Source: Amycolatopsis alkalitolerans (lineage in GTDB: Bacteria; Actinomycetota; Actinomycetes; Mycobacteriales; Pseudonocardiaceae). Taken from it: 64,000 bases of DNA. Positions 1 to 7,770 of this stretch are shown here, one piece after another. The DNA lies in contig NZ_VDFW01000007.1 of assembly GCF_006152065.1 (NCBI RefSeq), forward strand, positions 156,195 to 220,194, given 5' to 3'. Within the stretch, counting starts at the first letter, position 1, and every line of letters begins with the position of its first letter. The notes below the pieces were generated by a model, which saw only the letters and a program-made list of their open reading frames with translations, did not search any database and was not told the DNA's origin. Position numbers and translations under genes: made by a program.

Positions 1-1
1 C

Positions 2-442
2 GACGTGCGGCACCGGTGTGAACTGGTTTCGGCCGCCGCGACGAGCGGCCTGTTCGTCAACGCCCGCATCGACACGCACTGGCTCCCCTCGTCCGCCGAC
101 CCGGACCGGGAAGCGCTCGCCCGAGCCGAGTCCTATGTGGACGCCGGCGCGGACGGCGTGTTCGTGCCGGGGCTGACCGACGAGAAGGTCATCGCCGCGC
201 TCGTCTCGGCGGTCGACGTTCCGGTGAACATCCTGTACTCGCCCGCGGGACCGGGCTTCCCGCGGCTCGCGGAACTGGGCGTGGGCCGGGTGAGCTGCGG
301 TTCACTGCCGTTCCGGGCCGGCCTGGACGCCGCCGTCCGTACGGTCCGGGCCATCGCGGAGGGCGGCCCGGTCGCCGCGGACGTGGTGAGTTACGCGGAG
401 GTGGTCAGCTGGGCGAGCGCCGCCGCGCCTCGTCCCCGGTGA
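2..442 (+). CDS. Isocitrate lyase/PEP mutase-family protein (3' part)
   Basis: The window begins inside this gene, so only about 146 C-terminal codons are present. The segment FVNARID matches the strand of the PEP mutase/isocitrate lyase TIM barrel that carries N-A-R-x-D, and it is followed by GADGVFVPG and PVNILYSPAGP, both typical of the C-terminal half of this family. The catalytic cysteine loop of the family lies upstream of the window and cannot be checked. Members act on C-C or P-C bonds of small oxoacids (2-methylisocitrate, oxaloacetate, phosphonopyruvate); the substrate cannot be told from this fragment. The stop at 440-442 is followed by a 292-bp non-coding stretch. Confidence 0.8.
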   Translation, partial: DVRHRCELVSAAATSGLFVNARIDTHWLPSSADPDREALARAESYVDAGADGVFVPGLTDEKVIAALVSAVDVPVNILYSPAGPGFPRLAELGVGRVSCGSLPFRAGLDAAVRTVRAIAEGGPVAADVVSYAEVVSWASAAAPRPR

Positions 443-734
443 GGTACAGCCTGGTCGTCCCGCGCCCGGCGCCGCGTGTCGTCGCGCCCATGTCTCCGGG
501 ATGCACGATTCCGATCATGGCTGGTGTTTCGTGATCTTGTTGTCTTTGCGCGCGGGTGTGTTTGCTTGCCAGGGTACTGAGTTGGCCCTTGGCGTCGCTG
601 AGTTGGCTCGGGGCGTTATCGAGTTGGCCGGCCGCTGTCGCCTAGGGCAAAGTCAGCGACCGGACCAGCCAACTCGACACCGCAGCGGCAAACCCACCGA
701 CCCAACGGGCCAACACGGCAACGTAAACACGACA
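443..734. other. Intergenic region with 21-bp periodic repeats
   Basis: No convincing gene is seen in this 292-bp gap between two convergent genes. The octamer GAGTTGGC occurs at 579-586, 600-607 and 621-628, exactly 21 bp apart, and its reverse complement GCCAACTC is at 668-675. The last direct copy and the inverted copy form an imperfect stem of about 12 bp around a ~40-nt loop, which could terminate both flanking convergent transcripts. Confidence 0.55.
579..675. repeat. Three 21-bp-spaced GAGTTGGC repeats plus inverted copy
   Basis: Direct copies of GAGTTGGC start at 579, 600 and 621 and are separated by one helical double-turn (21 bp). An inverted copy ends at 675. The regular spacing suggests either tandem duplication of a 21-bp unit that then diverged, or a phased protein-binding array. 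No function is recognised. Confidence 0.6.
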
Positions 735-1076
735 CTAGGCTTCGTGCAGCTCGATCACGTTCCCCGAGGGGTCGGCGAGGAAGCTCTGCCGTGCCTTCCC
801 GACCGGCACCGGATCGCTCACCTCGACCCCGGCCGCCCGCAGCCGCGTGACCGTTGCGTCCAGATCGCCGACCAGCACGGCGAAATGCTGGCCCCGCGCG
901 GGCGGCGGGGTCCCGGACACGAGATGTACCTGCTGGCCCCCGATATCGAGCCACACGCCGGGGCTCAGCGTGCCGGGGCGGTCGCTCCGTTCGCGAAGCC
1001 CGAGTACCCGCGTGTAGAAGTCCCGCGCGCCGTCCAGGTCGCGCACCGTGATCGCGACGTGGTGGATGGCCTTCAC
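735..1076 (-). CDS. VOC (glyoxalase/bleomycin resistance-like) protein
   Basis: This 113-residue protein has the one-module vicinal-oxygen-chelate fold. It starts IHHVAITVRDLDGARDFYTRVLGL, with the first metal-binding His near residue 5, and ends with GNVIELHE, where the Glu is the usual second-strand ligand. Such proteins dimerise to bind a metal and act on diverse small molecules or sequester drugs; the substrate is unknown. Its ATG overlaps the stop of the upstream ABC ATPase by 4 nt (ATGA), so it is the last gene of the sugar-transporter operon and is probably translationally coupled. That location suggests a role in metabolism of the imported compound. Confidence 0.85.
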   Translation of the reverse strand: MKAIHHVAITVRDLDGARDFYTRVLGLRERSDRPGTLSPGVWLDIGGQQVHLVSGTPPPARGQHFAVLVGDLDATVTRLRAAGVEVSDPVPVGKARQSFLADPSGNVIELHEA

Positions 1077-1891
1077 CCGCCTGGCCGCATTCCGTGCAGG
1101 GCGCCCATGTCAGGCGCCTCGATCCGGTCGAGCTCATGCCGCAAAGTGTCCAATTCGGACCCTCCTGCCATGTGATGGGTCAGCTCTTCCAGCGTGAGCG
1201 ACGCGCGCCCGGTATTCAACTCCACTTCGCCCTGACGGAGCACCACGAAATGATCACCGACCAGAAAGGCGTGGTGCGGGTTGTGCGTGATGAAGATGAC
1301 GCCGAGCCCCGCGTCGCGCGCGGCGGCGACGTACTTGAGCACCACGCCCGACTGCCTGACCCCGAGCGCGGCCGTCGGTTCGTCGAGGATGAGCACGCGG
1401 GCGCCGAAGTAGATCGCCCGCGCGATCGCGACGCACTGCCGTTGCCCGCCGGACAGGCTGCCGATCGGCTGATCGACGCCGGGCAGTTCGATGCCCAGCT
1501 TCCGCAGCTCGCGATCGGTCGTTTCCCGCATCCCGCGCACGTCGAGCCGCCGCACCGGCCAGACGCCGTTCGTCCGTTCCGAGCCGAGGAAGAAGTTCCG
1601 CCATACCGGCATCAGCGGAACCACGGCCAGATCCTGGTACACCGTGGCTATCCCGCGGTCGAGCGCCTCGCGCGGGGACGAGAAGCGCACCGGTTCGCCG
1701 TCGACGAGGTACTGCCCGGTGTCGTGGCCGTGCAGCCCGGAGATGATCTTGATCAGTGTCGACTTGCCGGCGCCGTTGTCCCCGAGTACGCAGGTGACCT
1801 CCGCCGCTCGCACCGCGACGTCGACTCCGCGCAGCGCCGTGATGTTCCCGTAGCTCTTGCCCACGCCGGACAGTTCGAGAATCGCGGTCAC
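1073..1891 (-). CDS. Sugar ABC transporter ATPase (single-domain)
   Basis: This is a 272-residue ATP-binding subunit of a carbohydrate-uptake-2 (ribose/fructose FrcA-type) transporter. Walker A is GDNGAGKST near residue 37, the signature is LSGGQRQ, and Walker B is VLILDEPTAA, followed by an H-loop in FITHN. It has one nucleotide-binding domain, unlike the duplicated RbsA/XylG type of about 500 residues, so it should act as a homodimer. It energises the permease encoded just upstream (gap 3 bp) for substrate delivered by the lipoprotein at 2935-3948. The downstream VOC gene overlaps its stop. Confidence 0.93.
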   Translation of the reverse strand: MTAILELSGVGKSYGNITALRGVDVAVRAAEVTCVLGDNGAGKSTLIKIISGLHGHDTGQYLVDGEPVRFSSPREALDRGIATVYQDLAVVPLMPVWRNFFLGSERTNGVWPVRRLDVRGMRETTDRELRKLGIELPGVDQPIGSLSGGQRQCVAIARAIYFGARVLILDEPTAALGVRQSGVVLKYVAAARDAGLGVIFITHNPHHAFLVGDHFVVLRQGEVELNTGRASLTLEELTHHMAGGSELDTLRHELDRIEAPDMGALHGMRPGG

Positions 1892-1894
1892 GGT

Positions 1895-2926
1895 TCACCT
1901 CCGCGAGGTGCGCAGCCGCACCCACATGTTGAGCAGTGTAGCCAGCAGCAGGGTCGCGCCGACGAAGAACTTGAGCCAGTCCGGGTTCCAGCCCGCGTAC
2001 ACGATGCCCTGGATGGTCATCCCGTAGATGAGCGCGCCGATCCCGCCCCCGATCGCCGAACCGTAGCCGCCGGTCAGCAGGCATCCGCCGATCACCGCCG
2101 CGGCGATGTAGAGCAGTTCGTTGCCGATGCCGAGCCCGGACTGCACCGTGTCGAACGCGAAGAGCTGGTGCATGGCGACGAACCAGGCGCCGGCCCCGAC
2201 CGCCATGAACAGCCCGATCTTGGTCCACCGCACCGGGACGCCGACCGCGCGCGCCGACTCCGCCTGCCCGCCGACGGCGTAGATCCAGTTGCCCGCCTTG
2301 GTGCGCAGCAGGATCCAGGTCGCGATCGCGAGGAACAGGATCCACCAGAACACGGTCACGTTGACGGCGACCGCGCCGACGTGCACCTCCGAGGCGAACA
2401 CGGCGCGGGCGGAGCCGAACCCGTCCATGTCGGCGATCGAGTCGGTGGCGACGTTGCCGGTGACCAGTTTCGTGACCGCGAGGTTGAGCCCTTGCAGCAT
2501 CAGGAAACTCGCGAGCGTGATGAGAAAACTCGGCAGTTTCGTGCGCATCACGAGGTAGCCGTTGGCGAACCCGATCGCGAGCGACAGCACGAGCGCCGCC
2601 CCCACGCCCACCCAGACGTCGAGGCTGAGCTGGAAGGCGACCATCGCCGCGGTCAGCGACGAGGTGGTGACCGCGACACCGGCCGACAGGTCGAACTCGC
2701 CGCCGATCATCAGCAGTGCCACGGGCACCGCGACGATCCCGATCGTCGAGCTCGAATAGAGCACAGTGGACAGTGAGGCAGCCTCGCGGAAGGGCGGGGC
2801 GACCGCGAAGAACAGGACGAACACGGCGACGGCGCCGAGCAGCGAGCTCAGCTCCGGCCGCGCGATCACGCGGCGGCCGAACGAGCGCGGCGCGACCTTG
2901 GCCGGTGCGGCGAGTGCCTGCGTCAT
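1895..2926 (-). CDS. Sugar ABC transporter permease (RbsC/XylH-like)
   Basis: This 343-residue integral membrane protein has about nine to ten hydrophobic segments and belongs to the branched-chain/ribose permease family. The stretch IGGEFDLSAGV is the conserved cytoplasmic loop of RbsC-type permeases (GGIDLSVG in relatives), with Glu in place of the usual Ile. The ATG at 2924-2926 is preceded by GGAGG (as TCCTCC on the plus strand) and lies 8 bp after the binding-protein gene. It forms the channel for the substrate captured by that lipoprotein and is driven by the ATPase at 1073-1891. Confidence 0.92.
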   Translation of the reverse strand: MTQALAAPAKVAPRSFGRRVIARPELSSLLGAVAVFVLFFAVAPPFREAASLSTVLYSSSTIGIVAVPVALLMIGGEFDLSAGVAVTTSSLTAAMVAFQLSLDVWVGVGAALVLSLAIGFANGYLVMRTKLPSFLITLASFLMLQGLNLAVTKLVTGNVATDSIADMDGFGSARAVFASEVHVGAVAVNVTVFWWILFLAIATWILLRTKAGNWIYAVGGQAESARAVGVPVRWTKIGLFMAVGAGAWFVAMHQLFAFDTVQSGLGIGNELLYIAAAVIGGCLLTGGYGSAIGGGIGALIYGMTIQGIVYAGWNPDWLKFFVGATLLLATLLNMWVRLRTSRR

Positions 2927-2934
2927 GGCTCCTC

Positions 2935-3948
2935 CTACCGGGTGCCGGCTTCGGCGAACTTGGCGACCGAATCGATGTTGTCCTTCGTGATGAACGCCGG
3001 ACCGGTCAGCGTCGCCTTGCCACCGCCGAGGGTGTCGCCGTTGACCTTGTACAGCCACAGGGAATCCACGGCGAGGTAGCCCTGCAGGTAGGGCTGCTGG
3101 TCCACCGCCCACTGCACGGTGCCGTCCTTGATGGCCTGAACCAGTGCCTTGTTCGTGTCGAACGTCGCGACCTTCGCGGAGCTGCCCGCGCCGGTCACCG
3201 ACTTCACGGCCAGCAGCGCGACCGGCGCGCCCAGCGTCACGACGTAGTCGATCCCGCGGTCCTGCTGCAGTTTCGCCTGGATGGTCGACTGCGTGGCGGT
3301 CGAGTCCTGGCCGTTGACGTAGAGATCTTCGGTCTGCCCCTTGAAGGTCTGCTTCACCCCGGCGCAGCGGGCTTCGAGGGCGACCTGGCCCTGCTCCTGC
3401 AGCACGCACAGCGCGTGTTTGGCCCCGACCTGGTTGAGCCGTTCGCCGAAGTCCTGCCCGGCGAGCGTTTCGTCCGAGCCGAAGTAGCCCAGGAGTCCCT
3501 GCGAAGCCCAGTTGTCGATGCCGGAATTGAAGCCCACCACCGGGATGCCCGCCGCTTTCGCCTTCGCCACCACCCCGGCCATCGCGTCCGGATGGGCCAG
3601 CGTCACCGCGATCCCGTCGACCTTCTGGTCGATCGCGTTCTGCATGAGGTTGGCCTGGTTGGGCCCGGCCGGATCGCTGGAGTAGACGAGGTCGACGTTG
3701 TCCTTCGCCGCGGCGGCCCGCGCGCCCTTCTGCACGATGTCCCAGAACGTGTCGCCGGGCGTTTCGTGCGTGATCATCGCGATCTTCATCCGCGGGGTGT
3801 TCGCCGTCCCGGCTGTCGCCGTCCCGGCTGACGCCGCGGCGTTCTGCTGTTCGGCCTGCTTGCCGCCACTGCTGCTGCACCCGGCGACGGCGAGCGCGGC
3901 GGCCATGAGCGTCGCGGCGAAGGCGATCAGGCGTTTTCTGCTGTTCAT
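2935..3948 (-). CDS. Sugar-binding lipoprotein of ABC transporter
   Basis: This is a 337-residue solute-binding protein of the ribose/LacI periplasmic type. The N-terminus has basic residues, a hydrophobic core and the lipobox LAVAGC, predicting a lipidated exported protein. The mature part starts with a Ser/Ala-rich linker and then MKIAMITHETPGDTFWD, typical of the first strand of family-1 sugar-binding proteins. It is the first gene of the four-gene operon binding protein, permease, ATPase, VOC. The divergent LacI regulator and the palindrome at 3990-4009 lie just upstream. Substrate specificity cannot be read from sequence. Confidence 0.92.
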   Translation of the reverse strand: MNSRKRLIAFAATLMAAALAVAGCSSSGGKQAEQQNAAASAGTATAGTANTPRMKIAMITHETPGDTFWDIVQKGARAAAAKDNVDLVYSSDPAGPNQANLMQNAIDQKVDGIAVTLAHPDAMAGVVAKAKAAGIPVVGFNSGIDNWASQGLLGYFGSDETLAGQDFGERLNQVGAKHALCVLQEQGQVALEARCAGVKQTFKGQTEDLYVNGQDSTATQSTIQAKLQQDRGIDYVVTLGAPVALLAVKSVTGAGSSAKVATFDTNKALVQAIKDGTVQWAVDQQPYLQGYLAVDSLWLYKVNGDTLGGGKATLTGPAFITKDNIDSVAKFAEAGTR

Positions 3949-3989
3949 CGATGCACCTCTTTGTGCGGACGGAAGCGGGCTGTCGCGCG

Positions 3990-4009
3990 CTACTAGCGCG
4001 CTCTAGTAG
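3990..4009. promoter_or_regulatory. Probable LacI-family operator
   Basis: CTACTAG and CTAGTAG form a perfect 7-bp inverted repeat separated by 6 bp. Nine of the ten symmetric base pairs match over the whole 20 bp, and the centre is the C-G step usual in LacI operators. It lies between the divergent binding-protein gene (from 3948) and lacI-type gene (from 4090), so it is the likely site through which the regulator controls the transporter. Confidence 0.6.
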
Positions 4010-4089
4010 GCGGAACTATGCTGTGTCTCACACCGCATGTCAAGACCTTCCGTGCGGCGGTGGTGTCACGGACAAGGCAGGATCGGCGA

Positions 4090-5106
4090 ATGGCAGGCAA
4101 CCGGACCCGGCGCCCGACGATGGCCGATGTGGCCGCGCGGGTCGGGGTGTCGCGTGCCCTGGTGTCGCTGGTGTTCCGGAACGAACCCGGCGCGAGCGGG
4201 GAAACGCGCGACAGGGTGTTCGCGGCAGCCCGCGAACTGGGCTACCGGCCGGACAGTGCCGCGCGCCTGCTCGCGCGCTCGCGCAGCCGGATGATCGGGG
4301 TCGTGTTCACCGTGCGCAATCCGTTCCACGCCGATCTCGTCGAGGCGCTCTATCCCGCGGCGGAACGGTTCGGGTACGAGTTGCTGCTGTCGGCGGCGGT
4401 CCCGATGCGCGACGAGCGCCGGGCCGCCGAGGCGTTGCTCGGGCACCGGTGCGAGGCGCTGCTGGTGCTCGGCGGTTACCTGGACGCGGGCTACGTCGCC
4501 GCGCTGGGCGCGCGGATGCCGGCGCTCGTGGTGGGCAGGCGGTACCCCGGGGCGGGGGTCGATTCGGTGCACGTGGCCGAGGCCAGGGGGGTCCGGCAGC
4601 TCATCGCGTACCTCGTCGGGCTGGGGCACTCGTCGATCGTGCACATCGACGGCGGTCACGAGGCGGGTTCGGCCGAGCGGCGGCGCGCGTATCTCGGCAC
4701 GATGCGGCGGCACGGGCTGTCCGCGCGGATCCGGGTGCTGCCCGGCGATCACACGGAGGACTCCGGCGCGCACGCCGCGCGCGAGTTGCTCGCGGATCGC
4801 GCCACGCTGCCGACCGCGGTGTTCGCCAGCAACGACCGCTGCGCGCTCGGGTTCCTCGACGCGGCCAGGCGCGGCGGGCTGGACGTACCGGGCGACGTGT
4901 CCGTCGCCGGGTTCGACGACAGCTCGGTGGTCCGCCTGGCGAGGATCGACCTGACCACCGTGCGGCAGGATCCGGAGCGCCTGGCCGAGCTGGCGGTCGG
5001 CCGGGTGGTCGAGCGGCTGGAGGATCCGGAGCCGGTCCCGCGCGAGCTGGTGCTGCGACCGGAACTGATCGTGCGCGGCAGCACCGGCGCCCCTCGTATG
5101 GTCTAG
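4090..5106 (+). CDS. LacI-family transcriptional regulator
   Basis: This 338-residue repressor has the N-terminal LacI helix-turn-helix TMADVAARVGVSRALVSLVFRN followed by a hinge helix containing AARLLARSRSRMIGVVF, then a periplasmic-binding-protein-like effector domain with VFASNDRCALGFL and VSVAGFDDS. The ATG at 4090 was chosen because the HTH begins nine residues later; an upstream ATG at 4018 would add an unusual tail and run into the promoter region. It is divergent from the sugar transporter, which is its probable target through the palindrome at 3990-4009. Its stop codon lies inside a DasR-like site that precedes the HPr gene. Confidence 0.92.
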   Translation: MAGNRTRRPTMADVAARVGVSRALVSLVFRNEPGASGETRDRVFAAARELGYRPDSAARLLARSRSRMIGVVFTVRNPFHADLVEALYPAAERFGYELLLSAAVPMRDERRAAEALLGHRCEALLVLGGYLDAGYVAALGARMPALVVGRRYPGAGVDSVHVAEARGVRQLIAYLVGLGHSSIVHIDGGHEAGSAERRRAYLGTMRRHGLSARIRVLPGDHTEDSGAHAARELLADRATLPTAVFASNDRCALGFLDAARRGGLDVPGDVSVAGFDDSSVVRLARIDLTTVRQDPERLAELAVGRVVERLEDPEPVPRELVLRPELIVRGSTGAPRMV

Positions 5107-5112
5107 ACCTAT
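5097..5112. promoter_or_regulatory. DasR-like (dre) operator upstream of HPr gene
   Basis: The centre GGTCTAGACC is a perfect 10-bp palindrome and equals the core of the Streptomyces DasR consensus (TGGTCTAGACCA flanked by A/C/G/T). It overlaps the stop codon TAG of the LacI gene and sits 54 bp before the HPr start. A second copy is at 39543-39558 beside a DasR-like regulator and PTS genes, which supports a common control of PTS components. Confidence 0.7.
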
Positions 5113-5165
5113 TCTGGTTCGTCGGGTATCGTCGGCGGTATTCCGCCTGTCCCGAGGAGTACGTG

Positions 5166-5432
5166 ATGCCAGAGCGCCTGGTGATCGTCGGTTCGCCGGT
5201 GGGCCTGCATGCCCGCCCGGCCGCCCTGTTCGTCAAGGCCGCCGCCGCGCAGCCGGTGCCGGTGACGATCGGCGTCGGCGAGGGTGCGCCGGTGGACGCG
5301 CGAAGCCTGCTTTCCGTGATGGGCCTGGGCGCCCGCGGCGGCGACGAAGTGGTGCTACGCGCAGACGGTCCTGGCGCCGAAGCAGCGCTCGCCGCCCTCG
5401 CGACCGTCGTCGCCGCGGATCACGACTCCTAG
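5166..5432 (+). CDS. ptsH: Phosphocarrier protein HPr
   Basis: This 88-residue protein is the general PTS phosphocarrier that moves phosphate from enzyme I to EIIA domains. It has the active-site motif GLHARPAA, with His near residue 15, and the ARSLLSVMGLGA segment around the regulatory Ser-46 position. GAGGAG lies about 5 nt ahead of the ATG. It is transcribed alone after the LacI gene, with a DasR-like operator just upstream. Its partners EIIA, EIIB and EIIC are at 37.5-40.3 kb; enzyme I is not in the window. The TAG stop overlaps the stop of the convergent XRE gene in the palindrome CTAG. Confidence 0.95.
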   Translation: MPERLVIVGSPVGLHARPAALFVKAAAAQPVPVTIGVGEGAPVDARSLLSVMGLGARGGDEVVLRADGPGAEAALAALATVVAADHDS

Positions 5433-6256
5433 ACCGCGCGCAGCGCGCCGCCCGATTCGCGGCGCAGGCGGTCGAACGCCGCGGCGGTCTGCTCATCGGC
5501 GGGGAGGAAGACCACGATCTGCCGGGCGTCCTCCCCGGACAGTTCCATGACCTCGCGGTTCCACCGCATCAGGCCGGCGGCCGGATGGTCGAGCCGGAGC
5601 GCGCCGCGCGCCGGTGGCACGACCTGATCGCGCCGCCGGGTGAATTCCGCGACCTGCGCCAGTTCCGCCCGGAACCGGTCCACGCCGGCCCGCGGCGGGC
5701 AGAGCCAGAGATCGAAGGCCTGCTCATCGGCGACCTGGTCCCAGTCGACGAAGGCGCGTTTCGCGCGCGGATCGGTGAACACGTATCGCGTCAGGTTGGG
5801 GGAGTCGCCGTCGAGCAGCCCGGTCTGGCGCATGACGAGTTCGAACCCGGTCGTGTGGGCGAGCACGTCGCCGAGGCGGTTGGTGAGCAGCGCGACGCCG
5901 GGTTCGAGCATCCCGAGCAGGTCCCGTACGGCGGGCCGCACCTCGCGCGAGGGCGCGGCCCCGACGTGCGCGGCGCACTCGCCACTGGTGGCCTTCGCCA
6001 GGTGACGCACGTGGGCGCGCTCGGCGCTGTCGAGGCTCAGCGCGTCGGACAGCGCGTGGATCACCGACGTGGAGGGATGGCGGTCGCGGCCCTGCTCGAT
6101 CCTGGTGAGGTACTCCACGCTGATCCCGGCGCGGTCGGCCAGTTCCGAGCGGCGCAGCCCGGGCACCCGCCGGCGGTCGCGCGGCGGCAGGCCCAGGTCC
6201 TCAGGCCGGAGGCTGTCCCGCTTCGCGCGGATGAAGTCTCCCAACGGGCTCCCCAT
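5429..6256 (-). CDS. XRE-family regulator with MmyB-like domain
   Basis: This 275-residue regulator has an N-terminal helix-turn-helix (RRSELADRAGISVEYLTRIEQGRDRHPS, roughly residues 32-60) and a C-terminal MmyB-like ligand-binding domain (LTRYVFTDPRAKRAFVDWD, then LDHPAAG). This architecture is common in actinobacteria, where the regulator is usually divergent to a reductase or dehydrogenase it controls. The start at 6256 (MGSPLGDFIRAKRDSL) is the family's usual N-terminus. The neighbour across a 100-bp gap is an FMN reductase, its likely target. The effector, probably a fatty-acid-like ligand in known relatives, is not determined here. Confidence 0.9.
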   Translation of the reverse strand: MGSPLGDFIRAKRDSLRPEDLGLPPRDRRRVPGLRRSELADRAGISVEYLTRIEQGRDRHPSTSVIHALSDALSLDSAERAHVRHLAKATSGECAAHVGAAPSREVRPAVRDLLGMLEPGVALLTNRLGDVLAHTTGFELVMRQTGLLDGDSPNLTRYVFTDPRAKRAFVDWDQVADEQAFDLWLCPPRAGVDRFRAELAQVAEFTRRRDQVVPPARGALRLDHPAAGLMRWNREVMELSGEDARQIVVFLPADEQTAAAFDRLRRESGGALRAV

Positions 6257-6356
6257 GTTCCGAGCGTACGTGGGCCGGGCGAGCGGAGCATGGCCCTGCG
6301 GGGGCCAGCCTGCGCCCGGTCTGGTCACACTCGCCCCGGCGGCCGATCGTCGTGGC

Positions 6357-6950
6357 ATGAGCCAACGAAGCAATCTGGTCATCCTCGTCGGCAGCGTGCG
6401 GGAAGGAAGGTTCGGACCGGTCGTCGCCTCGTGGGTGGCGGACCAGGCCGGGGCGCACGGCGGGTTCGAGGTCGAGGTCGTCGACCTGGCCGGGATCGAG
6501 ATCCCGCTGGCATTGCCGGCCGCGTCGCCGAAGCACGCCGGTGACGGCTACCCACGTCCGGACAGCATGAACGCCGTCACGGCGAGCTTGGCGAACGCGG
6601 ACGCCTTCATCATCGTCACGCCCGAGTACAACCACAGCTACCCCGCTTCGCTGAAGGCGCTGATCGACTGGCATTTCACGCAGTGGGCGGCCAAACCGGT
6701 CGCCTTCGTCAGCTACGGCGGCGCCGCGGGCGGGCGGCACGCCGTGCTCCACCTGGAGAACGTGCTCACCGAATTGCACGCGGTGACCATCCGGGACGGG
6801 CTGGCGTTCCCGAACTACTTCACCACCTGGGAGAACGGGGCGCCGCTGGACGCCGGCACCGCGGGCTACGCCAAGACGCTCCTGGAACAACTCGCCTGGT
6901 GGGCGGAGGCCCTGCGCACCGCGCGCGACGCGGCGCCCTACCCGGGCTGA
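6357..6950 (+). CDS. NAD(P)H-dependent FMN reductase-family flavoprotein
   Basis: This 197-residue flavodoxin-like reductase starts SNLVILVGSVREGRFGP, where GSxRxGR is the FMN-phosphate-binding loop, and continues with IIVTPEYNHSYPASLKALIDW, the characteristic PEYN-x-S-x-P-x-x-LK motif of the family. YGGAAGG is the third flavin-contacting loop. Enzymes of this type reduce flavins, quinones or azo compounds at the expense of NADPH. It is divergent from the XRE/MmyB regulator, which probably controls it. Its 3' end overlaps that of the convergent IclR gene by 13 bp. Confidence 0.92.
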   Translation: MSQRSNLVILVGSVREGRFGPVVASWVADQAGAHGGFEVEVVDLAGIEIPLALPAASPKHAGDGYPRPDSMNAVTASLANADAFIIVTPEYNHSYPASLKALIDWHFTQWAAKPVAFVSYGGAAGGRHAVLHLENVLTELHAVTIRDGLAFPNYFTTWENGAPLDAGTAGYAKTLLEQLAWWAEALRTARDAAPYPG

Positions 6951-7687
6951 GCGTAGGCGGGCGCGAGCAGGCGGGCCGCCTCCAGCAGGTGCGGGACGCA
7001 GGTGAGCAGTTCGCCGGCCGACGTCTGGAACGTCAGCGACGAGACGCTGACCCCGCCGACCGGGCCGCCCGCGCCGTCCAGCAGCGGCGCAGCGACGCAA
7101 CGGACGGTTTCCTCGTTCTCCTCGTCGTCGAGGGCGTAACCGCGGGCCCGCACCTGCGCCAGTTCGGCTTCGAGGGAGTCCGGATCGGTGCGGGTGCGGG
7201 CGGTCCGCGCGGGCAGGCCCGTCTCGGCGAGCACCGCCTGCCGCCCCGGCGGGTCGAGATGCGCGAGGATCGCCTTCCCGATCGCCGTGCAGTGCAAGGG
7301 AATCCGCCCGCCGACGCGCGAGGCCATCCGGTACGGCCGGTCGCTGTCGAGCTTCTGCACGTAGATCGCCTGGCTGCCGCTGCGCAGCGCGACGTGGACG
7401 GTCTGGCCCGTCTGCTCCCGCAGGCGCCGGAGCACCGGCTCGTCGTGCTGCCCGGACGTGAACAGCGCCGACAAGGCGAACGCCCGTGGCCCGAGGCCGT
7501 ACGTGCCGTCGCCGCCGCTCAGCACGTACCCGGCCTCGACGAGCCCTTGCAGGATCCGGTGCGTGCTCGGCTTGGTCACCCCGGCTTCCCGGGCGATGCG
7601 GCCGAGTTTGTGCGGCCCGCCGGGCGCCCCGACCGCTTCGAGCACGCGAAGCGCCCGCAGCGCGCTGCCCTCGGCGCTGACCGGCAT
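6938..7687 (-). CDS. IclR-family transcriptional regulator
   Basis: This 249-residue protein has a winged HTH (HKLGRIAREAGVTKPSTHRILQGLVEAGYV) and a C-terminal IclR effector domain with IPLHCTAIGKAILAHL and VRCVAAPLLDGAGGPVGGVSVS. The ATG at 7687 is preferred over one at 7720 because GAGGAAGGGG precedes it by 5 nt and the longer version would start inside the operator region. It is divergent from a KDG-type sugar kinase; members of this family commonly repress such catabolic genes and respond to the sugar acid. Likely operators lie at 7720-7754. Confidence 0.92.
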   Translation of the reverse strand: MPVSAEGSALRALRVLEAVGAPGGPHKLGRIAREAGVTKPSTHRILQGLVEAGYVLSGGDGTYGLGPRAFALSALFTSGQHDEPVLRRLREQTGQTVHVALRSGSQAIYVQKLDSDRPYRMASRVGGRIPLHCTAIGKAILAHLDPPGRQAVLAETGLPARTARTRTDPDSLEAELAQVRARGYALDDEENEETVRCVAAPLLDGAGGPVGGVSVSSLTFQTSAGELLTCVPHLLEAARLLAPAYAQPG

Positions 7688-7719
7688 TGACGCCCCTTCC
7701 TCGCGAGATCTAGGCTTCA

Positions 7720-7754
7720 TTCGGTTCAGCGAAATACTATTCCGTTTTACGGAA
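7720..7754. promoter_or_regulatory. Probable IclR operator pair
   Basis: TTCCGTTTTACGGAA at 7740-7754 is a perfect inverted repeat (six-bp arms, 3-bp spacer). A related weaker half-palindrome, TTCGGTTCAGCGAA, lies at 7720-7733. Both sit in the short region between the divergent iclR-type gene and the kinase gene, so they are the probable binding sites of the regulator. Confidence 0.6.
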
Positions 7755-7770
7755 CGGTCAAGGGGCGAAG

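Noticed and set aside
443..734. CRISPR-like array suspected from evenly spaced repeats
   Set aside because: The repeat is only 8 bp, spaced by 21 bp, with three direct copies and no cas genes.
501..1175. Plus-strand open frame over the VOC gene
   Set aside because: It overlaps a VOC gene with clear motifs and operon coupling, and its own translation resembles nothing.
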